Shown here in pieces: positions 53,915 to 62,601 of a stretch of DNA of 64,000 nt (within the stretch, counting starts at the first letter, position 1; each line of letters opens with the position of its first letter). A program made the translations under genes and the position numbers. The stretch lies in assembly GCF_002875945.1 (NCBI RefSeq), contig NZ_MCZK01000173.1:1-64000 (forward strand). The letters are read 5' to 3'. Source of the DNA: Vibrio lentus (lineage in GTDB: Bacteria > Pseudomonadota > Gammaproteobacteria > Enterobacterales > Vibrionaceae). Under the pieces are notes generated by a model. The model searched no databases. It was not told where the DNA came from and saw only the letters and a list, made by a program, of their open reading frames with translations.

Positions 53915-55090
53915 ATGAATAGAAATGTTTGGCTGCTCTCACTATGTCAGGCCTTATTGATGACGGGTAACATATTACTGATCTCGGTGATTGGTTTGAT
54001 AGGTAAGCAGATTGCACCCAGTGTCAGTATGATTACTTTACCCGTAGCCTTACAGTTTTTGGGTTTAATGGCAGCCACCATTCCTGCGTCTTTAATTTCA
54101 GGTAAGTTAGGACGAAAACGAGGATTTAGTATCGGTAATGTGGTTGGCATTACCGGAGCAAGCCTTGCTACTTACGCGTTATCTCAGCAACATTTCTATC
54201 TGTTTTGCTTCGCCACATTTTTGCTCGGGATAGGTATCGGTTTTGGTACGCTTTATCGCTTCGCTGCAATTGAAGTGTGTGACGAAAACGCGCGACACCG
54301 TGCGATTTCAATATCAATGGCTGGTGGAGTATTGGCGGCGGTACTCGGGCCTAACTTAGCCATTATGTCTCAACAATGGTCAGCAGATGGCTTGTACATC
54401 GGTGCTTTTGCTTCGCTGATCGGGCTAAACATCTTAGCTTTAGCCTTGTTACAAACCATTCAGTTTCCTAAGGTCTCTTTTAATAGCCAGGCTCCCAAAG
54501 CCGACCCTTTAAGTGTGATCGTGAAAGCGCCGAACTTTATTGGCGCTGTGTTTGCAGCCATGGTTGCTTACGCCGTGATGAATATTTTGATGACTGCAAC
54601 GCCATTGGCGATGATTGGTTGCGGATTCGATTTTACTAAGGCCGCTGGTGTCATTGAGTGGCACGTGTTAGGTATGTTTGTGCCTGCATTCTTTACCGGT
54701 TCTCTCATCGAGAAGTTCGGCTCAAGAATGATGATCCTTGCGGGCGGTGTGTTATTTGTGGTGAGCATTGCCATCAATATCCATGGTGTATCAATTTGGC
54801 ACTTTAGGGCGGCTTTGGTTGTACTTGGTGTGGGGTGGAACTTTATGTTCATCGCTGCAACAGGCTTGTTTAGCCAGTCTTATCAATCGCAAAATAAAGC
54901 CAAGGCACAAGCGTTTAATGAATTTGTTGTGTTTGGTTGTGTGACCGTCACGGCGCTATTGTCTGGTTGGTTGGAGTCAACGGTGGGTTGGCAAAATCTC
55001 AATGTTTATGTTCTACCGTTTGTTTTGGCGGTGATCTTATTGTTTGCATTCAGTGCGCGTAAATCACGCATTCAAAAGCAACCAGTGTAA
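53915..55090 (+). CDS. Major facilitator superfamily transporter
   Basis: The product is 391 residues with about twelve membrane helices. The loop 2-3 motif appears as ISGKLGRKRGFSIGNVVG, and the ARHRAISISMAGGVLAAVLGP segment follows helix 4. It resembles YbfB/YnfM-like drug and metabolite exporters. I start at the ATG at 53915 (TTAGGAACG upstream); the longer frame from 53864 adds 17 polar residues before helix 1. It is divergent from a LysR gene, its probable regulator. Confidence 0.87.
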   Translation: MNRNVWLLSLCQALLMTGNILLISVIGLIGKQIAPSVSMITLPVALQFLGLMAATIPASLISGKLGRKRGFSIGNVVGITGASLATYALSQQHFYLFCFATFLLGIGIGFGTLYRFAAIEVCDENARHRAISISMAGGVLAAVLGPNLAIMSQQWSADGLYIGAFASLIGLNILALALLQTIQFPKVSFNSQAPKADPLSVIVKAPNFIGAVFAAMVAYAVMNILMTATPLAMIGCGFDFTKAAGVIEWHVLGMFVPAFFTGSLIEKFGSRMMILAGGVLFVVSIAINIHGVSIWHFRAALVVLGVGWNFMFIAATGLFSQSYQSQNKAKAQAFNEFVVFGCVTVTALLSGWLESTVGWQNLNVYVLPFVLAVILLFAFSARKSRIQKQPV

Positions 55091-55163
55091 TGGTTCATCG
55101 AATGGTGGTTCAGCAAATCCGTTATTGTGATTAAAACGCTAGCATCTTGAACTGCGACCAATA

Positions 55164-55192
55164 AAAAGCCCTACCAAATCGGTAGGGCTTTT
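55164..55192 (+). terminator. Terminator after the MFS gene
   Basis: AAAAGCCCTACC and GGTAGGGCTTTT pair perfectly over 12 bp with a five-base loop. The stretch to 55357 holds no gene. Confidence 0.85.
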
Positions 55193-55357
55193 GCTTACGG
55201 CTTAAATAATAACGTTTTCTTAAAACTGCTGTCGTGGGTTGATGTCCGATGACAACAGTGCTTAAGCTTGCTTGTAAGTACGCGTGATAGAGCCGCGTGC
55301 TTATTTTGATGGTCTATGTTTATGAGCTTTGGTCTATTTTTTAAGACCTAAGATGAT

Positions 55358-58114
55358 TTACAGGTCGACTAAAATTGTCTTAGTCGTAATCCCGCCTTGG
55401 TCATCGATTATCTTCAGAGTCACTTCGTGCTTTCCGTATGAAGGGAAGATAGAAGTGAATGTGCGACCTCGTTTCACCTTTCCGTTTGGAAGTGTCCACT
55501 CGGTATCAACAATACGACCATCACTGTCTGAACTTGTTGACCACATGGTTACCCAACGACCCAAGTGAATGTACTTCGCACTTGCTTCTGGAAGAGCGTT
55601 TGGAGATTCAACACTCACTACTGAGCTGAACGAATCGGTAGCACCTTTGTCATCAACAACAGTCAAACTCACCGTGTATTCACCGGCTTGCTCGTAAGAC
55701 CAAGTTGGTGCCACTTCGTTGCTTGTTGTGCCATTACCAAAGTCCCATAGATAACTGGTGATCTCACCGTCTTGATCTGAGCTGAAGTTGCGTGCAGAAA
55801 CGTTCAGGCCAGTAACATTGAGCTCGAAGTTCGCAGTAGGGGCGACGTTGTGTTGGCTTACTTTAGATAAGCGAACCACACCGTATTCGTTGTCGTTACT
55901 CTGATTCAAAATATCAACGGCTAGGCCAAACTCCGTCAGGATACGTCCTGAATCAGGCGCTTGTGGAGACGTGTAATCTTGGTCGTCAGAGAAGCTGGCG
56001 TTGCCAAGCAGACTGGTATCTTCAAGTACATCATTGTCGCTGTTCACAAGACGCATTGGAGTATGATCTTTGAGTGAGAACGCAGCATCACGAACTTGGT
56101 AACGAGTTTGAGCGACTTCACCGGATTTCTCCCAAGTCATGGCATTCTGGTCGGCATCGACCACACCTAACCAACCTTCACCTGGGTGTTTGCCTACCCA
56201 ATTATCAGTCAGCGACTCGTCTACGTACCAAATGATCAAACCCGGATCGAATGAGATCAATTGACCCATGCGTTTGATGTTGGCTAGACCTTCATCAACG
56301 TCCATGTGGCTACGCCATTGCAGCAGGTAGTAGTGCTGCGCTTGGTGGAATCCATTACTCAGCTTGTAGCCATTGAGGGCGAAGGTGGAGTTGCTTTCAC
56401 CATCGTCTATTGAGGTGACTTCACCATCAACGATCACACTGAGGTTATCCAGATAGAAGCCTTCCATCGCCAAGCCACCATCGGTGACGTACTCAAACGA
56501 AAGCTCTACTTCTTGGCCTACCCATTGTGAAACGTCAAACTCAGCGTCAATCCAACCGCCAGATTCGCCGCCAATAGCAGGGACTAGACCAGTATTGTAT
56601 GGGTCATCCATTGAGGTGATGTTGCCTGCGATAGCTTGTCCATTCACGAGTACGCGCGCAAAGTCGTAATCTTTCTCAATCTCATACCAAGTTTTGAACG
56701 AAAGCAGTGCAGAATCACCAGCCGGAATCGCCAACTTGCGTGTCATGCTGTTTTTCAGGTCATCTCCTTTTTGAGAGTGGAACGAATACTCACCAGCAAA
56801 CGGTTTTAAACCTTCGATCTGTTTTTCTGGAAGATCCACTTTAATCATGTTCGGACGGCTGTTATCCGTGGTTTGGAACAGCGTGTAAACCTGTGGGTTG
56901 TCTTCTAAATCAGCAATTGAGATTTGATCATCGTTAATCCAACGACCGCCAATCGATTTTTGTAAGAAGTGTTTTGCCCAAGAGCTGAATGCTGTTGGTT
57001 GTGTGCCGCCAATTTGACCAGCCCAGCTGCCTGAAGACATGATTGACCAGTAAGATACTGGTTCACCTTTGCCTGTGTATTGCGTGTCGTATTCGTCTGG
57101 TAGACCCAAATCATGGCCATACTCGTGAGCACATACACCAGCTGCGGCATCAATAGGCTGAATGGTGTAATCGAACGCCGCGTATTGGCCACCAAAGCGA
57201 TCAGGAAGCGAGCTAGAGGTACCTTCAAGCACATGTGTGCGACCAAGGTTGAATCGGTGAGACCAGATTGCACCAGGGCCTAATACGCCACCACCGGCTT
57301 CTTCGCCAACAGATGCGTGGAACACCATTAGGTGATCAATCACACCATCGGGTTCACGGAAGTTTCCGTCACCGTCGTAATCGTAACGATCTTCGATATC
57401 GTAATCGGCTAGGTTGATACTAGGATCTTGAGCCAGTTGATTCAGCGCTTCGCGAACCAGTTCTTGTGCGTTGAGATCGTTGTCGGTCGTCGGGGAGTTA
57501 CCACCATAGAATGACGCAGGCTTAGAGGCGCGATACCAACCAGCGGCTTGACCTGCAACGCTGTAACTGTCACCTGATTCGCTTTGGTAATACTGACGCA
57601 TCGAGATTAGGTTTTCGCCGTTTGGCCCAGTGTAGCCAGAGTTTGAAAACAACAACTCTTGATAATGTTCTGGGTTGTAGCTCTCGTAGAGCATTTGCGT
57701 GTGCTCTTCGGTCAGCTTGTTGTCATCCCAGTTTAAATCGGGGAAATCGACCAATAGAGCGAGTACTTTATCGGTACGCTTGGTGCCGACTTCCAAAGCA
57801 AATACGCTCGCTTTTTTAACGCCAGACCCTTTTTCGATGGCTTTGAGTATTTTCGCTCGTTGTTCTAGCGCTTTTTTACCGAATTGAGCATCGCCTTTAA
57901 AACCGGAATTGATCTTATTTTTTAAGTAACGGTCAAGAGCATCGTGTTTTGCAACATCGGTTGCGTCTTGATCGACTAAGCCTTGTCTTACTAGCATTTC
58001 AATTAGTTTGTCTTCATTAACAACACCTAAATCAATCGGTGTTTTAGCATAACTACTGACGCTAAACAGAGTAAGCATTGCTGAGGCCAACAATGTTTTT
58101 CTCATTATCTTCAT
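55358..58114 (-). CDS. prtV: Secreted M6-family metalloprotease PrtV with PKD domains
   Basis: The product is 918 residues, the same length as V. cholerae PrtV. Signal peptide about 1-23 (SYA-KTP), propeptide to about 105, then the M6 (immune-inhibitor-A-like) catalytic domain. The zinc motif is H330-E331-Y-G-H334 in CAHEYGHDLGLPDEYD. A jelly-roll-like segment (about 520-600) and two C-terminal PKD domains (about 755-840 and 840-918; YLWDFGNGTTS and a closing ILVDL) follow. The enzyme digests host and matrix proteins and kills grazers in V. cholerae. I start at the ATG at 58114 (AAGGAAATGTA upstream); the frame to 58156 adds non-signal residues. The gene just upstream encodes a propeptide-like protein. 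Confidence 0.92.
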   Translation of the reverse strand: MKIMRKTLLASAMLTLFSVSSYAKTPIDLGVVNEDKLIEMLVRQGLVDQDATDVAKHDALDRYLKNKINSGFKGDAQFGKKALEQRAKILKAIEKGSGVKKASVFALEVGTKRTDKVLALLVDFPDLNWDDNKLTEEHTQMLYESYNPEHYQELLFSNSGYTGPNGENLISMRQYYQSESGDSYSVAGQAAGWYRASKPASFYGGNSPTTDNDLNAQELVREALNQLAQDPSINLADYDIEDRYDYDGDGNFREPDGVIDHLMVFHASVGEEAGGGVLGPGAIWSHRFNLGRTHVLEGTSSSLPDRFGGQYAAFDYTIQPIDAAAGVCAHEYGHDLGLPDEYDTQYTGKGEPVSYWSIMSSGSWAGQIGGTQPTAFSSWAKHFLQKSIGGRWINDDQISIADLEDNPQVYTLFQTTDNSRPNMIKVDLPEKQIEGLKPFAGEYSFHSQKGDDLKNSMTRKLAIPAGDSALLSFKTWYEIEKDYDFARVLVNGQAIAGNITSMDDPYNTGLVPAIGGESGGWIDAEFDVSQWVGQEVELSFEYVTDGGLAMEGFYLDNLSVIVDGEVTSIDDGESNSTFALNGYKLSNGFHQAQHYYLLQWRSHMDVDEGLANIKRMGQLISFDPGLIIWYVDESLTDNWVGKHPGEGWLGVVDADQNAMTWEKSGEVAQTRYQVRDAAFSLKDHTPMRLVNSDNDVLEDTSLLGNASFSDDQDYTSPQAPDSGRILTEFGLAVDILNQSNDNEYGVVRLSKVSQHNVAPTANFELNVTGLNVSARNFSSDQDGEITSYLWDFGNGTTSNEVAPTWSYEQAGEYTVSLTVVDDKGATDSFSSVVSVESPNALPEASAKYIHLGRWVTMWSTSSDSDGRIVDTEWTLPNGKVKRGRTFTSIFPSYGKHEVTLKIIDDQGGITTKTILVDL

Positions 58115-58162
58115 TACATTTCCTTTTTTGTATTTCCATGTCGATATCAGAATCAACTTGCC

Positions 58163-58525
58163 TTATTCGGAACGGTTGTCCGAGTTAGGCTTAATACACT
58201 CTTTTGGTGTTTTAGGTATCTGACGTTTATTCGTTGATTTGTTTGTATTAACTAACGTTTTTTCATTAACTAACTTGTTTGTATTCGCTATCTCATTCTT
58301 ATTTTCTGTTTCTTGTATTTTTTTTGAATCAAACGGAATGCTCTTTACTTGTTTTGCGTTGAGATAGAGACGCAAAGCTTCTTGATTGTCCTCGTAGGTT
58401 AATCCAGAACAAATAACGCCTCTTTCAATCAATGACTTGAGCAACAGTTCATCATTCTCAAAGGAGGAAGCCTGTGACAGTGAGGAAAAAGATAAAACCA
58501 TTAAAGCCATTGTTTTGTGTGACAT
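58163..58525 (-). CDS. Small secreted protein resembling the PrtV propeptide
   Basis: The product is 120 residues with a signal peptide (about 1-19, SQA-SSF). Residues 24-58 align by eye with residues 34-67 of the PrtV product, with one gap: D25/D35, L27/L37, G36/G45, T43/T52, A50-L51/A59-L60, Y54-L55/Y63-L64 and K58/K67 are identical and others are similar. The rest is a low-complexity Asn/Lys/Thr-rich tail. Two Cys (39 and 109) could pair. It lies 48 bp upstream of prtV on the same strand, so probably cotranscribed. A role as inhibitor or folding helper of PrtV is inference. Confidence 0.7.
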   Translation of the reverse strand: MSHKTMALMVLSFSSLSQASSFENDELLLKSLIERGVICSGLTYEDNQEALRLYLNAKQVKSIPFDSKKIQETENKNEIANTNKLVNEKTLVNTNKSTNKRQIPKTPKECIKPNSDNRSE

Positions 58526-58587
58526 TTTTATATCAAGCCATCAGTTTTGATTATGTAACAAAATATATTTATAAAATTAACCAATCA

Positions 58588-58618
58588 AACGAATAATCAT
58601 TACAAATCATTATTCGTT
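58588..58618. promoter_or_regulatory. Inverted repeat upstream of the prtV operon
   Basis: AACGAATAAT and ATTATTCGTT are perfect 10-bp arms with an 11-bp spacer, 63 bp before the first start codon of the prtV operon, a fitting place for an operator. The regulator is unknown. Confidence 0.5.
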
Positions 58619-58970
58619 CCGGTTTCAACATTAAGAGTTAATATCAAATAAGGATGGTTATTTATTTTATTGTCAGTTATTTAGTAAGGTTGGGCGCATT
58701 AATAGCTGATAGTTTTAATATTTAATATCAGTGTTGGGTAAATGGTTATTATCCTTCAGAGCGCTTTATGTAAGGTGTGGGGTTATAATTGATCAAATAA
58801 ATGTTTTATTGTCGGTGCTAAAAAAATGCATGAAATAATTGAGTGTTTAGCAAATATCCATTCTCAAATTATTTTCACTCAAAATATCAATAATTAGGCT
58901 AATAAGCGCGATTTAAAGTGCTTCAAGAGAACAGATTTCACAATAGTTCGATGAAGTGGGGTTCTTAGAT
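58619..58970. other. AT-rich gap between the prtV operon and the Gate-domain gene
   Basis: No gene or known RNA seen. Very AT-rich. It should include distal parts of the prtV promoter. Confidence 0.4.
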
Positions 58971-58974
58971 GGCA

Positions 58975-59000
58975 AAAAGAGCCCGTGTTTGGACTCTTTT
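58975..59000 (-). terminator. Terminator of the Gate-domain gene
   Basis: AAAAGAG-CC and GG-CTCTTTT pair with one mismatch; the minus strand ends in five Ts. It lies about 115 bp after the minus-strand stop at 59116, beyond the 47-bp repeat. Confidence 0.65.
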
Positions 59001-59010
59001 AGTAACAGAC

Positions 59011-59103
59011 CATTCTTACTTTTTAGCGATGGACCGGTTTAACGTTTAGTGGAAGAACATTCTCACTTTTAGCGTTGGGCTGGTTTAACGTTCAGCGGTA
59101 GAC
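59011..59103. repeat. Diverged 47-bp tandem duplication at the 3' end of the Gate-domain gene
   Basis: Unit 1 (59011-59057) and unit 2 (59058-59103) both begin CATTCT and share GGTTTAACGTT; about 37 of 47 bases agree. It sits directly beyond the stop of the minus-strand gene. Confidence 0.65.
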
Positions 59104-59115
59104 AACGCTGACGCA

Positions 59116-60081
59116 CTATGGCGGAGACACATCGCGATAAAAGTAACGCTCACAAGTACTTGGATTAACGCGTTTGATGGCGTTTGATATCAAAGCGACA
59201 ACTAATACTGAGAACACGAGTCTTCCCCAAAATATCGTGTAGAAATCCGCACCGACTAATAGGGTCAGTAATGTGTCTTCAATCAGGCTATGGAGAAGGT
59301 TGAGCAGCATGATTGCGGTGAATACATCTCTAGCTGAGATATGTCCTCGTTTCGCTTCATTGATCAATAACCCGCCACCGAATGAAAGCCCAAGCGTGAT
59401 CCCAATGATGGTTAAATTAGTCGCGTCTTTACTGATACCCAATAAGCGTAAGAAAGGGCGTAATAAAATAGCCATTAATTTTTCAATGCCCAATAGCTTT
59501 AATATCTTAAGCAAAAGCAGCAGCGTAGAGATCACCATGAAGATAACGGCGAAGTTCATGAGCTGATCAATTACCCAACTTATATAGCTTGTGTCTGCTG
59601 TTGGTTCTGGCTGCCAAAGCACGGTTGCTGGGTAGTTGAGTAAGTTTCCAAATTGATAAGTGACATTCAGCAACCATGCCAAGACTAGACTTCCTCCGAC
59701 TCTCACTGACAAGGTCGCCAACCAGCTTACGCCTGCCTTCTTTGCGATAGCGCCTTCAATTGGCAGTGAATGGGCGAGTAACATCATGCTGCCTAGCACA
59801 GAGGCTTGAGCGACCGTGAGGGGAACATCGGAATTGATTAAAATAATTATCCCAGCATAGATGTTGGTGAGTATGGTAGTTGCCCATACCAACCCCATTT
59901 CTTTCGGTAACCCGACACTTTCCATTATCGGGCTCAACCATTCGCTAAGAATAACGATACCGCCGAGCTCTTCGATGACTTTTATCACGATGATGATTGG
60001 AATCATAATTCGGAAAAGCGTCGAGGTGACATCGAAAATCTCTTTGAGGAGTTCTTTAAAAAATTGATAGGTTGATTTCAT
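59116..60081 (-). CDS. Nucleoside-recognition (Gate) domain inner-membrane protein
   Basis: The product is 321 residues with about eight or nine membrane helices. It has two Gate-type halves; conserved spots include LTNIYAGIIILIN, MLLAHSLPIEGAIAKKAG and GGGLLINEAKRGHIS. Such proteins relate to the spore maturation and nucleoside transporter gating domain; the solute is unknown. It is divergent from an Lrp/AsnC regulator gene across 152 bp, the likely regulator, which hints at an amino acid or related substrate. Confidence 0.8.
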   Translation of the reverse strand: MKSTYQFFKELLKEIFDVTSTLFRIMIPIIIVIKVIEELGGIVILSEWLSPIMESVGLPKEMGLVWATTILTNIYAGIIILINSDVPLTVAQASVLGSMMLLAHSLPIEGAIAKKAGVSWLATLSVRVGGSLVLAWLLNVTYQFGNLLNYPATVLWQPEPTADTSYISWVIDQLMNFAVIFMVISTLLLLLKILKLLGIEKLMAILLRPFLRLLGISKDATNLTIIGITLGLSFGGGLLINEAKRGHISARDVFTAIMLLNLLHSLIEDTLLTLLVGADFYTIFWGRLVFSVLVVALISNAIKRVNPSTCERYFYRDVSPP

Positions 60082-60233
60082 TGTTACACCATGACTCGAT
60101 TATTTAGTATGAGAAGATCTTACCGTGATTGTTGTGATGATAATTTCGAAATGGCGAGTCAGATTCGGTTGGGATTTTTTATTTGTTGTAATATTAGAAA
60201 TTATTAACTCATAAAGTGGCCTTGTAAGAAATT

Positions 60234-60695
60234 ATGGAAATTGACCGCATTGATCGAAGTATTCTCGTTGAGCTTCAAAAGAATAATCGAATTCCCAATC
60301 TGACACTGGCTGAGCTTGTCGGGTTGTCGCCTCCAGCTTGTTTAAAGCGAGTGAAGCGCCTGAGGGAAGAGGGGGTGATTGTCGGTGATGTTTCCATCAT
60401 TAACCCCGAACTGACCGGTAACAAGATGACTCTACTGGTATCTGTGGAGATGGAGCGTGATCGGGCGGACATATATCAGATATTCCGCGGATCTCTTGTC
60501 AAAGCTCCAGAGGTGACTCAGTGCTATCAAATCTCAGGCAGTTATGACTTCATGCTGATTGTTACGGTTAAAGATATCCAAGCGTATGAAAACTTTGTTG
60601 AGCGTGTGCTTCGTAAAGACTTAAACATTCGCAAGTTCCACACTTCAATTTCGATGCGAACCGTAAAATTCAGTACTGCCGTTAACTTGGAATGA
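60234..60695 (+). CDS. Lrp/AsnC-family transcriptional regulator
   Basis: The product is 153 residues. N-terminal HTH (about 1-60: IDRSILVELQKNNRIPNLTLA and the recognition helix LSPPACLKRVKRLRE) and a RAM effector domain (about 70-145: VTQCYQISGSYDFMLIVTV). Such proteins respond to amino acids. Divergence from the Gate-domain gene suggests control of that transporter. GTAAGAAATT gives only a weak ribosome site. Confidence 0.92.
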   Translation: MEIDRIDRSILVELQKNNRIPNLTLAELVGLSPPACLKRVKRLREEGVIVGDVSIINPELTGNKMTLLVSVEMERDRADIYQIFRGSLVKAPEVTQCYQISGSYDFMLIVTVKDIQAYENFVERVLRKDLNIRKFHTSISMRTVKFSTAVNLE

Positions 60696-60845
60696 TCCTA
60701 GTGTTTTGTTATCTCTGTGACGTACCCACTCATATTTGTATAAAAAGCAGTCATTTACAAAAATTGTGACGTTCATATTTTGTCATAATTTAAATTATTG
60801 TATATATTCGCCTGCTATAACGTATAAATACAAAAGTTAATAAAA

Positions 60846-62408
60846 ATGAACGTCAGCTCAGCTTCTCTAACACGTGAAACGCTTTTAAACGAAAGCGAAC
60901 AGCTCGTATCAACCACCGATCTTAAAGGCGTTATTACTTACAGTAATGATGCTTTTTGCCGTATTGCAGAATACAGCCAACAAGAGTTGCTTGGACAACA
61001 TCATAATATCGTCAGGCATTCTGATATGCCCAAAGCGGCGTTTGCGGACATGTGGGTTAACCTCAAGCAAGGTAAAGCGTGGCGTGGAATCGTAAAGAAC
61101 AAAACCAAGTCCGGTGGCTTTTATTGGGTCGACGCCTATGTCACGCCAATTTATGATAATGGCCAGGTGAGTGGTTACCAGTCTGTTCGTGTTAAACCTA
61201 AGAACGAATGGGTGCAGATAGCAGATAAAGCTTACCAAGGCTTATTGAAGGCTGAAAAGTCTGGGCGTCAATGGTCGCTACAGATCAGTGACAGTGTTCG
61301 CTATGCCGTGTTGTTGGGTTCTTTGGCCGCACCTCTGATTTCAAACTTAGTCGAAGTAGGGCAAGTGTCGCAATGGCTTCTGAGCTTGCTGCCTATTTCT
61401 GCGTTGGCACTCTTATTCAGACAAGAGCTTATTGATACGCCTTTGCAGCTTAAAAAATTGCAGTCGAAATTCGACAGTGTGAGTCGTCTTGTTTACTCAG
61501 GTAATAGTAAGTTCTCTATCGCCGATTTCCATTTAAAGCTGTTGTCTGCACGAATCAGAACTGTGTTAGGTCGTATGACGGATTCAGCCAAGCCGTTACA
61601 AGATTTAGCCGACAATCTTAACGCGACGTCTTACCAAGTTTCAGATGCCTTAGATCAACAGACTAAAGACATACTTCAAGTTCGTGAAGCAACGGAAGAA
61701 GTGGAGGTGACAGCGAATGAAGTGTCATCTCGTACCGAAGAAGCGCATCAAATTGTCGACGTTACCCTGCAAACTTGTGCGGGTGCGAAAGAGAGTATTA
61801 ACCAAACACACCGTAACCTTGAAAGCTTGGCTTCACAGGCTGAGAAAGCAACGCACACGACGTATCAACTGAGCGACCAAGCGCAAAGTGTCAGCAAGAT
61901 AATGGAAGAGATCGGTGGTATTGCCGAGCAAACCAATCTATTGGCATTGAACGCTGCGATAGAAGCGGCGAGAGCAGGTGAGCAAGGACGTGGCTTTGCG
62001 GTGGTTGCTGATGAAGTGCGTGCGTTATCCGGTCGCACATCTAAGGCGACGGTTCAGATCAAAGAGAGCATCGATACAATGCTGACGACGATTGAAGGTT
62101 GGCAGAAAGATATTTTGGCTAACAGAGAACAAACAGACGCGTGTGGTGACGTGGCAAAAGTGAGCGCTGAACGCTTGTCTGAGGTCGAAACCTTAATGCA
62201 ATCGATGAACGAGTTAATGCAGTCGGTTGAAAGCTCTGCGCATAAGCAGCGTCAGCTATCGAGTGACGTAAACCTTCATATGCAGTCTATCGCGTCAACC
62301 GCTGAGCAAAATCTAGTGGCGACACATTCAGTGAAAGATCATTCGAAAGAGCTCAAAGAGCAAGTGAATGAATTCTATCAATTGGCGAAGCGTTTCGAAG
62401 AGAAATAG
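60846..62408 (+). CDS. Aer-like PAS-containing methyl-accepting chemotaxis protein
   Basis: The product is 520 residues. N-terminal PAS domain (about 10-120) with ITYSNDAFCRIAEYS, HNIVRHSDMP and WRGIVKNKTKSGGFYWVDA, the pattern of FAD-binding Aer aerotaxis receptors. A short hydrophobic hairpin (about 152-190) anchors it to the inner membrane; the MCP domain follows with tip EQTNLLALNAAIEAARAGEQ. It likely steers the cell by redox or oxygen. It is monocistronic with its own terminator. Confidence 0.92.
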   Translation: MNVSSASLTRETLLNESEQLVSTTDLKGVITYSNDAFCRIAEYSQQELLGQHHNIVRHSDMPKAAFADMWVNLKQGKAWRGIVKNKTKSGGFYWVDAYVTPIYDNGQVSGYQSVRVKPKNEWVQIADKAYQGLLKAEKSGRQWSLQISDSVRYAVLLGSLAAPLISNLVEVGQVSQWLLSLLPISALALLFRQELIDTPLQLKKLQSKFDSVSRLVYSGNSKFSIADFHLKLLSARIRTVLGRMTDSAKPLQDLADNLNATSYQVSDALDQQTKDILQVREATEEVEVTANEVSSRTEEAHQIVDVTLQTCAGAKESINQTHRNLESLASQAEKATHTTYQLSDQAQSVSKIMEEIGGIAEQTNLLALNAAIEAARAGEQGRGFAVVADEVRALSGRTSKATVQIKESIDTMLTTIEGWQKDILANREQTDACGDVAKVSAERLSEVETLMQSMNELMQSVESSAHKQRQLSSDVNLHMQSIASTAEQNLVATHSVKDHSKELKEQVNEFYQLAKRFEEK

Positions 62409-62440
62409 CCGTTAAAGACAAGCTGAATGAGAGATAAGAG

Positions 62441-62471
62441 AAAGCCTTGCGAAATGAGCAGGGCTTTTTTG
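62441..62471 (+). terminator. Terminator of the Aer-like gene
   Basis: AAAGCCTTGC and GCAGGGCTTT pair over 10 bp with one G-T wobble; six Ts follow. Confidence 0.85.
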
Positions 62472-62524
62472 TGTGCCAAAAGAACAGTTAACAATTAGTA
62501 GATAACAGATAACAGGCAACAGAT

Positions 62525-62557
62525 ACAAAAAAGCCCCGCATTTTCATGCGGGGCTTT
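62525..62557 (-). terminator. Terminator of transketolase
   Basis: AAAGCCCCGCA and TGCGGGGCTTT pair perfectly (11 bp, loop TTTTCA); on the minus strand a T run follows. It lies 45 bp after the tkt stop. Confidence 0.9.
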
Positions 62558-62601
62558 CAGTATGCATCAACCCATTTAAGGGCGAGACAATTTAATCAAG
62601 A

